DNA from: Blautia pseudococcoides
Lineage (GTDB): Bacteria; Bacillota; Clostridia; Lachnospirales; Lachnospiraceae
DNA length: 64,000 nt
Reading direction: 5' to 3'
Assembly: GCF_001689125.2 (NCBI RefSeq)
Contig: NZ_CP015405.2
Coordinates: 3,327,001-3,391,000 of the forward strand
This document shows positions 27,085-36,646 of this stretch, piece after piece (the first letter of the stretch is position 1; every line of letters begins with the position of its first letter). The notes below the pieces were generated by a model. That model was not told where the DNA came from and ran no database searches. It saw nothing but the letters and a program-made list of their open reading frames with translations. A program made the position numbers and the translations under genes.

Positions 27085-27546
27085 ATGAAAGTACTTTATA
27101 AGGTTGGAGGAACACTGTCAAGAGACTTTATGGGACAGATCTCCTATACCGTATGCCTGGACCGGAAATACGAAGAACTGGACATCGGGTTTTCTTTTGA
27201 TAAACAGAGATACACAGCGGCGGAGGTCACAGAGGACGTGGTCAGGGACCTGACAGACTACTGCCGAAGCCATTATGACTTGGAACTGCCTCCCGATGCA
27301 GATCCGGCAAAAGAAATTGCAGAAAGTACCAAAACGGAGATTCACACACTGGCCTCTCTCAATGACCGGTTCATCGGCTGTATCCACCGGCAGCTCACTG
27401 ACAGACACATGCACTTTTCAGCCTCCTCTGCCACAGAGGGCTGTATCCCTCAGCCGGAACTGGAAGGAGTTCTGAAGGTGACCATACTTGTCTTCAATGT
27501 TCTGATGGATGACACACATTATACACTGCAGGTTTCTGCCAGATAA
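27085..27546 (+). CDS. Conserved-looking protein of unknown function
   Basis: 153 residues, no family recognised. It begins MKVLYKVGGTLSRDFMGQIS and looks soluble and mixed alpha/beta, without signal peptide or membrane segments. A central helix (TEDVVRDLTDYCRSHYDL) and an acidic loop (PPDADPAKEIAES) are visible. A strong ribosome binding site (GGGAGGAGATACATCT) and the tight 10-nt spacing to the PHP gene that follows show it is a real gene of the same operon. It opens the plus-strand block PHP, sensor kinase, response regulator, so a regulatory or accessory role in sugar sensing is possible but unsupported. Confidence 0.7.
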   Translation: MKVLYKVGGTLSRDFMGQISYTVCLDRKYEELDIGFSFDKQRYTAAEVTEDVVRDLTDYCRSHYDLELPPDADPAKEIAESTKTEIHTLASLNDRFIGCIHRQLTDRHMHFSASSATEGCIPQPELEGVLKVTILVFNVLMDDTHYTLQVSAR

Positions 27547-27556
27547 GGAGGTTCTC

Positions 27557-28498
27557 ATGTACAAACGACTGGAATTACATAATCACACCACAGAGTCCGA
27601 CGCTTCCCTCACTTGTGAAGATCTGCTTCACTGGATGGAAGCAGATCAGGTGGACGCCTTTGGCCTTACAGACCACAATACCATCTCCGGCCATCCCAAA
27701 ATGCAGAAGCTGCTGCAAGAGCGCAGTTTGGACATACAGTGTATTTACGGCATGGAGTACACCACCTATTACGGACACATTCTCTGTCTGAACTTAAAAG
27801 AGTATGTGCCCTGGGAAACCATTGACCGCCGCCGCCCGGAACTGTTGTTTCAGGCCATCAAAAAAAAGAATGCCCTGGCAGGCATTGCCCATCCCTTTTC
27901 CTACGGTTACCCTTTTGCCCGGGGATGCCGCTTTGAGATGGAGCTTACAGATTACAGCTGCGTAGATTTTATTGAAATTTTCAATAACCCGGAACCGCTT
28001 CACCAGGTCAATGAAAAGGGACTGCTTCTCTGGGAAGATCTGGTGCTGAAGGGGCTGCCCATTGCCATGACCTGTGGCATGGACCTGCACGGACGCTGGG
28101 AGATGGGGAATCAGTTTGCCACCTTTATCCAGGGGGAACCGGGCGGTGATATTTCCGCGGAACTGGAACTGGCAGTCCGCAGCCGGAAAACCTGTATCTC
28201 CAAAGGGCCGGTTCTGGAGGTTTCCATGACCCCTGACAGCCGCTTCCTTACATTTCATCTGGCTGACACAAAAAAACCCGGCTTCTCCTGTCCGGATGCC
28301 TCCGGATATCTGGTAACACTCAAAACCGCTGCGGATACTTATACCACGTCCCCGGACGGAACGTTCCCCATAGAGAAACTAAATGGCGCAGAATATGCAA
28401 TTCCAAAATTATACTATAAAACTGCGGATATGGAAAACCTGGTCTGTGTGGCCCCGGTTCTGCACCTTGCAGGGCAGGACCTCCCGCCGGGGATGTGA
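27557..28498 (+). CDS. PHP-domain phosphoesterase, second copy
   Basis: About 313 residues. PHP motifs: LELHNHTTESDASL (H8, H10, D15), FGLTDHNTISG, GIAHPFSYGYPF and the late TCGMDLHGRWEMG. Start at 27557 with AAGGAGGTTCTC, although the frame is open from 27509 inside the previous gene. It differs from the PHP protein at 25966 enough to be an ancient paralogue. The last 80 residues are a beta-rich tail. It ends 4 nt before the sensor kinase start, and probably is transcribed with it. Confidence 0.85.
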   Translation: MYKRLELHNHTTESDASLTCEDLLHWMEADQVDAFGLTDHNTISGHPKMQKLLQERSLDIQCIYGMEYTTYYGHILCLNLKEYVPWETIDRRRPELLFQAIKKKNALAGIAHPFSYGYPFARGCRFEMELTDYSCVDFIEIFNNPEPLHQVNEKGLLLWEDLVLKGLPIAMTCGMDLHGRWEMGNQFATFIQGEPGGDISAELELAVRSRKTCISKGPVLEVSMTPDSRFLTFHLADTKKPGFSCPDASGYLVTLKTAADTYTTSPDGTFPIEKLNGAEYAIPKLYYKTADMENLVCVAPVLHLAGQDLPPGM

Positions 28499-28502
28499 CG
28501 TT

Positions 28503-30260
28503 ATGAAATGGAAAGGTATTTATTCGCACCGCATCTTTACGCAGCTTGTTGTCTTTACTCTTTTGATCAGTCTGATCCCCACCTTGTCCATCACCAGTTT
28601 TCTGTTCTACAAGCTGGAGAACATGGTCAAGACCGAGCTTTCCAATTCCTATCGGCAGATGACCTCTCAGTACATAAAAAATATTGATGAAAAACTGACC
28701 CAGTACCAATACAGCCTGGACGTGATCGCCGACAATACGGTGATCCTGGAAGCTCTGGTGGATGAGACAAAAAGTCCTTATATTAAAGGAGAACAGATCA
28801 GCAGTGAGGTCACAAAGTCCCTGCTCCTGGACCGTCAGAAAGAGATCCGCAATTGTATGCTCTACTCTGATATGGATGAGTACCCCGTATACGGAAAACG
28901 GGCTTCCATGGTCAAGGAGGCCGGACACGAGGAATGGTTTCTGCGGGAACGCGCTGTGAAGGAAGGCAGCTTCAGCTATATCTCCAGTGCAGGCAATATT
29001 CCTGTTCTCTCCTTCGTTAAAAACATGGAAAATGTCAATATCCATAACTATGAAAAAAAACAGCTGGGTTTTCTAAAGCTGGACCTATACATGGAGCTGG
29101 TCTTCAAGCCTGCCAACACAGACCATGAGAAGGATTCCTCCTATGATGTCATTGTCTACAGTGACAAAAATGAACTCCTGTATTCCTCAGCACCCCGAAA
29201 GGATTCCCTGCTGGACGCATGGCTTAATACGGAAGACTCCGCAGAACTGCTTGACGGCTTTACCGTCAAACATGAGAATCTGAAGGAAAGTTCCCTGAAC
29301 GTCCTGCTTTTGTTTGACAATCATCAGCTGGCTGTCAAGCAGCAGACCGTAAGGCAGATGGTTCTGCCCATCCTTCTTGGTGTCACTCTGCTCATTATAT
29401 TCTGGGCCTGGCTCTACAGCCGGAACTTCTCAGCCAGGATCGGATGTCTGGTCCAAAAATTCCACAAGGCCGAGACTGGTGACCTGAATATCTACGGGCC
29501 TATCGCAGGCAATGATGAAGTGTCAGAGCTGGACCGCCAGTTTTCTCACATGCTTAAGAAGCTGAATACCCTGATCCAAAAAAATTATATCCGGGAGCTG
29601 GAGAACAAAGAAGCCCAGCTAAAAAATCTGCAGCTTCAGATCAATCCTCATTTTCTCTACAACACCCTGGAAACCATCAGCTCTATAGCCGCGGTAAAAC
29701 AGGTATTTGATATCTGCGATATCTGTCAGAAACTGGGGGAGATCTTCCGCTATAACCTGGGGAAAAATTACGGAGAATTTGTGACTGTGGCACAGGAACT
29801 GGGCCATGTACAGAATTATATCTTTATTATCAAAAAGCGATATGGAAATCGGTTTGAGGTATTCTACAATATCTCCCTGGACACAGACCAAGTCATGACA
29901 CTCCGCTTCATCCTGCAGCCCATCATTGAGAATGCAATTCTTCACGGTCTGGTCAAACAGACCACCACAGGCACGCTGGAGCTCTCCGTCTGGGAGGAGG
30001 AGAACTGTCTGATGATACGTGTGGAGGACGACGGGATCGGCATGGATATCCAGAAAGTGGAGGAACTGAACCGCTCCATAAACGTAGCGGACAACCTGAC
30101 CAAAACAGGACGGAACATTGGTATCCGCAATGTGAACCAGAGGATCAAACTCGCCTGCGGGGACAAGTACGGCATCACCGTAAAAAGCACTCTTCACTAT
30201 GGCAGCCAGTTCGATATAAGGCTGCCCCTCATTCGGAAAGGAGAAAAAACGGATGAATAG
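28503..30260 (+). CDS. Sensor histidine kinase, YesM type
   Basis: About 585 residues. TM1 at residues 12-34 (FTQLVVFTLLISLIPTLSI), an extracytoplasmic domain of roughly 250 residues, TM2 near 285-305 (VLPILLGVTLLIIFWAWLY), a HAMP region, then the His_kinase motif LQINPHFLYNTLE with the phosphorylated His at 383, and an HATPase domain (FILQPIIENAILHG, VEDDGIGMD, GIGIRN-like GIRNVNQRIKL). The start at 28503 follows GGGGATGTGACG. It overlaps the response regulator gene by 8 nt. The pair likely senses an extracellular sugar and switches on the mannoside genes (inference). Confidence 0.9.
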   Translation: MKWKGIYSHRIFTQLVVFTLLISLIPTLSITSFLFYKLENMVKTELSNSYRQMTSQYIKNIDEKLTQYQYSLDVIADNTVILEALVDETKSPYIKGEQISSEVTKSLLLDRQKEIRNCMLYSDMDEYPVYGKRASMVKEAGHEEWFLRERAVKEGSFSYISSAGNIPVLSFVKNMENVNIHNYEKKQLGFLKLDLYMELVFKPANTDHEKDSSYDVIVYSDKNELLYSSAPRKDSLLDAWLNTEDSAELLDGFTVKHENLKESSLNVLLLFDNHQLAVKQQTVRQMVLPILLGVTLLIIFWAWLYSRNFSARIGCLVQKFHKAETGDLNIYGPIAGNDEVSELDRQFSHMLKKLNTLIQKNYIRELENKEAQLKNLQLQINPHFLYNTLETISSIAAVKQVFDICDICQKLGEIFRYNLGKNYGEFVTVAQELGHVQNYIFIIKKRYGNRFEVFYNISLDTDQVMTLRFILQPIIENAILHGLVKQTTTGTLELSVWEEENCLMIRVEDDGIGMDIQKVEELNRSINVADNLTKTGRNIGIRNVNQRIKLACGDKYGITVKSTLHYGSQFDIRLPLIRKGEKTDE

Positions 30261-31875
30261 GAACCTGCTGATCGCAGATGACGAAGAACTCATTAGAAAA
30301 GGCCTGATCGCCCGTCTCAGCTATCTGGGATTTGAATTCGGCCAGATCATGGAGGCAGAAAGCGGCTCTGAAGCGCTGGAGGCTGTCAGTCAGAATGCCA
30401 TATCCATTGTCATCACGGATATCAAGATGCCTGATATGGACGGACTGGCTTTTATCCGTGAGGCCAAGAAACGCTCTCCCCATCTGCGCTTCATGGTGTT
30501 AAGCGGTTACGCCGAGTTTGAATATGCCAAAACTGCGTTAAGTCTGGGGGCCAGCGCGTATCTGCTGAAGCCCCTGTCCAACAAGGATTTAAAGGAAGAG
30601 CTGGACAAACTGCTCATGCAGGTGGAGGTGGATACAAGAATACGCCGGGACATTACTTCCAGGAAAAAACTGGAGGAGGAGAATATTGCGTACACCCTGG
30701 AAAAGGAAGTCAATGCCCTCCTCCACGAGCCGGCAGAGGAAACTTCAGCAACAGATAAATATCCCGCATTCTATCAAAAGATTTCCCCCGCCCCTGGAAA
30801 ACGCCTCCTCCTGGGGATCATCAACATTGAAGAAAAAAGCTGTGAGAATCATTTCAGTAAAGGCGACACGGAACTGATCCGGTTTGCAGTCAAAAATGTG
30901 TTTGACGAGATCAGTTCCCCCGGCAAGGTCCTTCTGGTCAACAGCATTATCCACAAACATCAGATGTATGCTGTCTTTGAGGGCAGCAGCAGTGAATCCT
31001 CCGTTCTCCGCCGGGAGGTGGAGCAGTTCTTCCTGGAGATGCGGACAGTTCTGGAGAAACAGATGGGTATTTATCTGACCATGGGCACCAGCAGCCAGAC
31101 CCGCAGGTTCTCTGCCGGCATGTTAGGGGAGGCGGAATCCGCACTGCGCCAGCGTACCATCTACGGTGATGGCAATCTCTATTTCTATGAGGACAACACG
31201 GTTTTTTCCGGAAAATCCTTCCCTGCATCCGAGCTGTACTTCCTGGAACAATATCTGGTCCAGGGCAATATCAACGGCATTCACAAGCTCCTGTCCGAAT
31301 TGTTCTCCGAGGGAATGCTCCTAAACTGCGGGGTTTCCTACATCAGGATCTTGTGGGTGCGTATCCTGAACCTCCTCTTAAAATATTATGAGCCGGAGAT
31401 ACGCCAATACATCGGCGTTGAAGACCTTCTGCACAACTTCCGGGTTCTGGATGAACTCTGCCTTCCAGAAAAAACACACCGTTATATTTCGGAGATCGTC
31501 ACTGACTGTATCAGCAAGCGGGGTATGCAGGATGCCAGTTCCAAAGATAAGATACTTCTGGCAGCACAATATATTAAAAAACATTATAACGAAAACCTGG
31601 CCATAAACAGTCTGGCAGAACTCTACAACATGAGTCCCAACTACTTCTCCTCTGTCTTCAAGAAGGAACTGAACCAGTCCGCAGTAAACTATATCACAGA
31701 AGTCCGTATGGAAAAAGCCAGGGAATATCTCAAAGATACTGACCTGAGTGTGATCGAGATTGCAGAAAGGGTGGGATATGAGGACAGTCAATACTTTTTC
31801 CGGGTCTTTAAAAGGACAGCCGGGGTCACACCCCTTCAGTTCCGCCAGCAGCACAGGCTCAATATGTCTATGTAG
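30253..31875 (+). CDS. Response regulator with AraC-type output, YesN type
   Basis: 540 residues. Receiver domain at 1-120 with the acidic pocket ADDEE, phosphoacceptor in VITDIKMPDMDGL (D56) and the conserved Lys in YLLKPLSNKDL. A long linker follows, then two AraC-type helix-turn-helix motifs at about 430-530 (LAINSLAELYNMSPNYFSSV and LSVIEIAERVGYEDSQYFFR). Transcription activator; the motif near 10891-10913 and 40890-40912 is a candidate target for this or the regulator at 33293. Translationally coupled to the kinase gene. Confidence 0.92.
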   Translation: MNRNLLIADDEELIRKGLIARLSYLGFEFGQIMEAESGSEALEAVSQNAISIVITDIKMPDMDGLAFIREAKKRSPHLRFMVLSGYAEFEYAKTALSLGASAYLLKPLSNKDLKEELDKLLMQVEVDTRIRRDITSRKKLEEENIAYTLEKEVNALLHEPAEETSATDKYPAFYQKISPAPGKRLLLGIINIEEKSCENHFSKGDTELIRFAVKNVFDEISSPGKVLLVNSIIHKHQMYAVFEGSSSESSVLRREVEQFFLEMRTVLEKQMGIYLTMGTSSQTRRFSAGMLGEAESALRQRTIYGDGNLYFYEDNTVFSGKSFPASELYFLEQYLVQGNINGIHKLLSELFSEGMLLNCGVSYIRILWVRILNLLLKYYEPEIRQYIGVEDLLHNFRVLDELCLPEKTHRYISEIVTDCISKRGMQDASSKDKILLAAQYIKKHYNENLAINSLAELYNMSPNYFSSVFKKELNQSAVNYITEVRMEKAREYLKDTDLSVIEIAERVGYEDSQYFFRVFKRTAGVTPLQFRQQHRLNMSM

Positions 31876-31971
31876 AAATATCTACTCCAAAATGGTGATA
31901 TATCCATTTTCCCTTTTTCTGTTCTGATGTATATTGTTGAATGCAGAAAAAAGAAAGAAGAGGTATATCTC

Positions 31972-33237
31972 ATGAAAAGATTTCACAAGCTTGAAAGTAA
32001 TAAAATGGCATTCTGTCTGTTCCTGCTGTGCTGGTTTGCCTACTTCACCTCCTACATCGGACGGCTGAATTTCTCTTCCGCTATGACGGCAATGATGGAG
32101 GAACAGGTATTGGCAGGGTCCCAGGCGGGCTTCGTCAGCATGGTATATTTCTTCGCCTACGGCATTGGACAGATGTGCAACGGACTGCTGGGAGACAAGT
32201 TCCATCCCGGACGTATGATATTCACTGGACTTGCCGCTGCCGCTGCCGCCAATTTTGTCATGGGATTTGTGGATTCCTTTTTCCTCATGGCTCTGGTCTG
32301 GGGCATCAACGGCTACGCCCAGTCCATGATCTGGCCTCCCATCATCCGGATTTTTGCGGAAATGCTGCAGGAAACACAGAAAGTGCGCTACTGTATCCAC
32401 ATTGTCTCCTCCCAGGTGGCCGGGACGTTGGGCGCCTATCTCCTGGCCGCTGCAGTCATGTGGCTGGCAGGCTGGAAGGCTGTGTTCGGTGCCGCTGCCC
32501 TCTGCCTGGGCATTATGGCCGCTGTATGGTTCTTTGGTTTTGGCCGCATTGAGCGGTACAGTCAAGACCACGGAAAGGAAAAAGACACGGCCTCAGATAC
32601 TTCCTGCACCATCTCCCCAAATACAAAGGCAGTCCCTTTCCCCTCCCTTCTGTTCAGCTCCGGCCTGCTGGCAGTGGTATTTCCGGTACTCATCCACGGA
32701 ATGCTGAAAGACGGCGTAGCTACATGGGTGCCTACATTCATCAGCAAAACCTTTCTCACTTCTCCGTCTCTCTCCGTACTGGTGACAACGGTTCTCCCCG
32801 TGGTAAATCTGGTTGGCGCATATGCGGCACAGTATGTATACCGCCGGGCAGGCAGGCGGGCCATGAAAGCCGCCATTCCCTTTTTCCTGCTGGCTTCAGC
32901 GGCGCTGACCGGCATACGTCTGGGAGGCAGCCTGTCCATTGTCCTGACTGTGATACTGTTTGCACTGATCACCGCCTCCATGATGGCAGTCAACACCTTA
33001 TTTGTGAACCTGCTTCCTTTGAACTATGAAAAACAGGGGCGTGTATCCACCGTATCCGGTTTTCTGAACTCTGTGGCCTATCTGGGAACCGCAGTCTCCA
33101 CCTTTTCCATCGGGGTCATGGTGGACCATCTGGGATGGACCGCAACCGTGACCAGCTGGATCATAGTGACTGCTGCAGCCCTTATGGTCTGCATTCTGAA
33201 ATCCCTGCGTGAAAACGCCCTGTCAAAAAACCAGTGA
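31972..33237 (+). CDS. MFS transporter, OPA (sugar-phosphate antiporter)-like
   Basis: About 421 residues with 12 membrane segments. The first segment runs into SYIGRLNFSSAM, the OPA-type signature near TM1-2; FAYGIGQMCNGLLGDKFHPG follows. Known OPA members (UhpT, GlpT) exchange sugar phosphates or glycerol phosphate for phosphate. Start at 31972 preceded by GAAGAGG. Located directly after the response regulator gene and before a strong terminator, so probably the last gene of the plus-strand unit. Substrate is not readable; a phosphorylated sugar would fit the GH4 and PHP neighbours. Confidence 0.8.
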   Translation: MKRFHKLESNKMAFCLFLLCWFAYFTSYIGRLNFSSAMTAMMEEQVLAGSQAGFVSMVYFFAYGIGQMCNGLLGDKFHPGRMIFTGLAAAAAANFVMGFVDSFFLMALVWGINGYAQSMIWPPIIRIFAEMLQETQKVRYCIHIVSSQVAGTLGAYLLAAAVMWLAGWKAVFGAAALCLGIMAAVWFFGFGRIERYSQDHGKEKDTASDTSCTISPNTKAVPFPSLLFSSGLLAVVFPVLIHGMLKDGVATWVPTFISKTFLTSPSLSVLVTTVLPVVNLVGAYAAQYVYRRAGRRAMKAAIPFFLLASAALTGIRLGGSLSIVLTVILFALITASMMAVNTLFVNLLPLNYEKQGRVSTVSGFLNSVAYLGTAVSTFSIGVMVDHLGWTATVTSWIIVTAAALMVCILKSLRENALSKNQ

Positions 33238-33246
33238 GAACGGGCA

Positions 33247-33284
33247 AGTGCTGCCGGAAAACACCCCGGCAGCACTCTTTTTTT
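33247..33284 (+). terminator. Rho-independent terminator after the MFS gene
   Basis: Arms AGTGCTGCCGG (33247-33257) and CCGGCAGCACT (33266-33276), 8-nt loop, followed by CTTTTTTT. It separates the convergent plus-strand block from the minus-strand regulator gene ending at 33293. Confidence 0.93.
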
Positions 33285-33292
33285 ACTGTATT

Positions 33293-34843
33293 CTAATATT
33301 TTTTCATTTCCCGCAGGGACGCCGGGGAAACTCCATAGCACTGTTTAAACTTCCTGTAAAAATAGCTGGTATCCGTATATCCCACTTCCTGGGCAATGTC
33401 ATTTATCCTGCGGTTAGTATTCAGGATCAGATCCTTGGCAATCCCATTCTTAATGTTGCTCAGATATTGGGTAAAGGAGCACCCCACCTCTTTCTGAAAA
33501 ATCTGGCCCAGATAGGATGCGTTCATATGATACTTGTATGCCAGGGTTTTAAGGCTCAGTTCCTCTTTATAATTTTTCTGCACTTCCGTCATGATCTGTT
33601 TTACCACCGGCGTATACGCGGAATTCTCTGTATGCAGATATGTGATGATCTCCGAAATCTCTGAGATAAACATAGCCTTCAGCCCAAAGATATCCTCTGC
33701 CCCATAGATTCCCTCAACCATATCAGACAGATCCTGCATATTCTTCTCTTCCAGCTTATATTCCCCTTTGATGTCCCATAAAAGCATGGCAATTTTAAGG
33801 GCAGTCTGGAACAGATTATTCACATCTGCATCCTTCCTGATATTATTGATGAACAGATCCTCAATATAATTGATCGCCCCGTCCCGGTCCTTCTGCAGGA
33901 TCATTTTGCGGAGCTGAGTCTCGTCAATGGCAACGTCTTTTGAGCCACGGTTTTTAATATGGTTCTCATCCACACAGCTCCCGTACCCGTCCAGCATCCT
34001 GTACTTCTGCAGCCGCATGGCTTCCCGGTAGACCTCCGGAAGCTTTTCATAATCCGTAAAAGAAGGGCCGATGCCTATAAATGTAAATATACCCAATTCG
34101 CTTTCCAACCGGTTCTGCAAGTAGGAAAAGCGGCTGTGGATCCCACTTCTGATCTTCCTGGCAGTCTCCCCCTCCCCGCCATTCCAGGTATAATCTGTGG
34201 AGAAACATTCTATCAGAAGCAGGGTGTCAGCCTTCAGATGGATCACTCTGCACGCTTCTTCCTGCAGAATGGACAGCAGCTCTGACATATCCCCTTTCCG
34301 CATACTTCTGCTGTCAATCTTCATAACCGCTGCGGACAGAAGTTCTGCTTTTTTCACCTTGGGCAGCAGAGAGAGAAATGTCTTCCGCTCCTCCTCCCCG
34401 CTTCCTCCTTCCAGGAACTTCTGCCATCCAATGCGGTCCTCCATCTTCCTGGCATTGTCCTGGTCCATCTCCTGAAGTTTTAAGAGTGCCTTTTTTACCA
34501 CTGCCTCAAGCTGTTCCTCGTCTATAGGCTTTAATATGTAATCCTCCACATCAAGCTGGATCGCTTTTCTGGCATATTCAAATTCATCATATCCTGTGAG
34601 GATCACAAACCGCACCCTCTCATTCCTGCTCCTGATCTCTTTTAAGAGGTTCAGACCGTTCATCACAGGCATCTCCACATCCGTCACCACCAGGTCCACA
34701 GGTTCCTTTTCCCAGAGGGACAACGCTTCCTTTCCGTTGTGCGCCATATGTATCACATCAAGCCCCAGCGCCTCCCAGTCTATAATGTTCCTTATTCCCT
34801 GGAGGATCAGCTCCTCATCCTCCACCAGCATTACTTTTTTCAT
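33293..34843 (-). CDS. Response regulator with AraC-type output, YesN type (second system)
   Basis: 516 residues. Receiver with VEDEELI, phosphoacceptor in VVTDVEMPVMNGL (D55) and the Lys in YILKPIDEEQL. C-terminal AraC pair: LSLKTLAYKYHMNASYLGQI and INDIAQEVGYTDTSYFYRKF. Start has GAGGAGAGGGAAACAG and overlaps the kinase gene by 29 nt. Likely regulator of nearby mannoside operons together with the kinase at 34815-36548. Confidence 0.92.
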   Translation of the reverse strand: MKKVMLVEDEELILQGIRNIIDWEALGLDVIHMAHNGKEALSLWEKEPVDLVVTDVEMPVMNGLNLLKEIRSRNERVRFVILTGYDEFEYARKAIQLDVEDYILKPIDEEQLEAVVKKALLKLQEMDQDNARKMEDRIGWQKFLEGGSGEEERKTFLSLLPKVKKAELLSAAVMKIDSRSMRKGDMSELLSILQEEACRVIHLKADTLLLIECFSTDYTWNGGEGETARKIRSGIHSRFSYLQNRLESELGIFTFIGIGPSFTDYEKLPEVYREAMRLQKYRMLDGYGSCVDENHIKNRGSKDVAIDETQLRKMILQKDRDGAINYIEDLFINNIRKDADVNNLFQTALKIAMLLWDIKGEYKLEEKNMQDLSDMVEGIYGAEDIFGLKAMFISEISEIITYLHTENSAYTPVVKQIMTEVQKNYKEELSLKTLAYKYHMNASYLGQIFQKEVGCSFTQYLSNIKNGIAKDLILNTNRRINDIAQEVGYTDTSYFYRKFKQCYGVSPASLREMKKY

Positions 34844-36548
34844 CTGTTTCCCTCTCCTCGACTTTCACCAACAATATCACATGCATTCCCCGCGGCCTGT
34901 TTGCCTTTAAAAACACACCGCATGTATCCCCATAGGCCGCCTTCAGTCTGCGGTTGACATTGGTTATACCGATGGATTTGCGGGTATCCATCTCATTATT
35001 TTTAAGCTCCCGGTTCTTATTCTCCATATCCTCCACGGGCATACCCCTGCCATTATCCTCCACGTGGATATATAAATCGTCCCCCATGCGCCTGGCATAA
35101 ATCCTGATCTCATTGTCGCTCTCCTCCATACGGATCCCATGGATAAAATAATTCTCAATAATGGGCTGCAGTATAAACTTAATGACCGGAATCCCGGAGA
35201 GTTCCGGAACGCACTCCACACTGGAACGGAACTTTCCCTGGTAGCGGTATTCAAACAATTCCAGGTATTTCTTACAGTAATGCATTTCCTGCATCAGGGT
35301 GATCACATCCGCCTCCTTCAGCTGGCTGCGGAATGTAACGGCAAGACTATACAGCATTTTTCCCACTTCCCTGTCCCCGTTGCAGATAGCCTTCATGCGG
35401 ATGGCCTCCAGAGTATTGTACAGAAAATGAGGGTTGATCTGACTCTGAAGTGCCTGCATCTCCGCATTTTGCTGTTCTATCTCTGCCAGATAGCTTTTTT
35501 GGATATAAGACTCCAGCTCCTGGCACATAAGATTAAAATGGCGGGAAATCATATCCAGCTCATCCCCGTTCTCGTTCTCCGGAAGCTGTACTTTTAAATT
35601 TCCCGTCTGCACCTGGTCCATCCCCTGTATAATACCGTCCAGCCTTTTTGTAAGGCGCTTCAGATAACTGCTGATCAGAATTTCACCTGTTATGACCAGA
35701 ACAGCACCGATGGCCAGTATAGCCAATATATGGACAACCGGAATGGACGCGGCTGTATGCTTATCAAGCCTGGTGGCTACTATATAATCTTCCACACTCT
35801 GGATCTGTATATAGGATTTAAGTTTCCTGCCTGCGTCCTCCTGCTGGAAATCTTCCAGAAGCAGGGAATCTTTCTCCGGATATACCTGGTTTCCGTTATT
35901 ATAATACAGGTACAATTCCGCCATGGGATACTCTTCCTGAATGGCTGTGATAGTACCCGTGTCAAATGTAAAGACAATACATCCCTCTATCCTCATACTG
36001 AGAGGATCCCGGATCTCCTTCTGGAATGAATAGGAGCCGGGGGATGCCAGCCCCCCATCCAGGATCTCCTTCCTCCGCTCTCTGCCGTTGTGATCCACAC
36101 GAATGTCGTTTTCCGAATAGAATACCGTTGTTTTATTATTGGTGTAACTGATAAGTTCTATTTTTTTGATATCCGGATATGCGGAATACGCATTTTCCAC
36201 ATAGCTGTAAATGTCCTTATTGTCCACTGTATTGGAGGAGGCATAAGTGTCCAGATGGCGTTTAAGATACTCCTCTGTTTCATACCGAAAATAATTGAGC
36301 ATGTCCTGCAGTTCAGAATTATTCTGGTAGATGGCTCTGTGCAGGTAATCTGCATCTGAGCTTGCGCGGTTCACCTCCAGCACCGCCTCCCCGCACAGTT
36401 TCCCCGCATAATCCTGGTTCGTCTCCAGCATACGGGTTCTGCTGGATGAAATAAAATATAAAATGAGCACCCCTACGATCAGGATAAGAACTGCTGAGTA
36501 GCTCAGGAATAATTTGTGAAATAAATGTCTCGGGTTTTTGTTTTCCAT
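34815..36548 (-). CDS. Sensor histidine kinase, YesM type (second system)
   Basis: About 577 residues. TM1 at 17-38 (LILIVGVLILYFI), extracytoplasmic sensor region of about 220 residues, TM2 near 265-285 (VVHILAILAIGAVLVITGEI), HAMP with GNLKVQLPENENGDELD, then LQSQINPHFLYNTLEAIR (phospho-His about 374) and an HATPase domain (KFILQPIIENYFIHG, VEDNGRGMP). Start at 36548 has AGGAGGAAACAT. Transcribed away from the GH38/YesL unit and separated from it by two terminators and an intron fragment. Confidence 0.9.
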   Translation of the reverse strand: MENKNPRHLFHKLFLSYSAVLILIVGVLILYFISSSRTRMLETNQDYAGKLCGEAVLEVNRASSDADYLHRAIYQNNSELQDMLNYFRYETEEYLKRHLDTYASSNTVDNKDIYSYVENAYSAYPDIKKIELISYTNNKTTVFYSENDIRVDHNGRERRKEILDGGLASPGSYSFQKEIRDPLSMRIEGCIVFTFDTGTITAIQEEYPMAELYLYYNNGNQVYPEKDSLLLEDFQQEDAGRKLKSYIQIQSVEDYIVATRLDKHTAASIPVVHILAILAIGAVLVITGEILISSYLKRLTKRLDGIIQGMDQVQTGNLKVQLPENENGDELDMISRHFNLMCQELESYIQKSYLAEIEQQNAEMQALQSQINPHFLYNTLEAIRMKAICNGDREVGKMLYSLAVTFRSQLKEADVITLMQEMHYCKKYLELFEYRYQGKFRSSVECVPELSGIPVIKFILQPIIENYFIHGIRMEESDNEIRIYARRMGDDLYIHVEDNGRGMPVEDMENKNRELKNNEMDTRKSIGITNVNRRLKAAYGDTCGVFLKANRPRGMHVILLVKVEERETDEKSNAGGG

Positions 36549-36609
36549 ATGTTTCCTCCTGCACATAAGTATAACATAACCATGTATGCCTGTGAAAGAA
36601 AAGAATCCG

Positions 36610-36646
36610 GGGAAAAGAAAAAGAGAGCTCCAAAGAACTCTCTTGG
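36610..36646 (-). terminator. Terminator-like hairpin upstream of the second kinase gene
   Basis: Minus strand: AAGAGAGTTC (36635-36644) pairs with GAGCTCTCTT (36621-36630), one T-G pair, 4-nt loop, followed by TTTTCTTTTCC. It lies beyond the intron fragment and only 60 nt before the kinase start, so it may end read-through from the YesL unit. Confidence 0.75.

Noticed and set aside
28320..29045. 241-codon minus-strand open frame opposite PHP and kinase genes
   Set aside because: Covers the junction of two well-supported plus-strand genes; no start signal.
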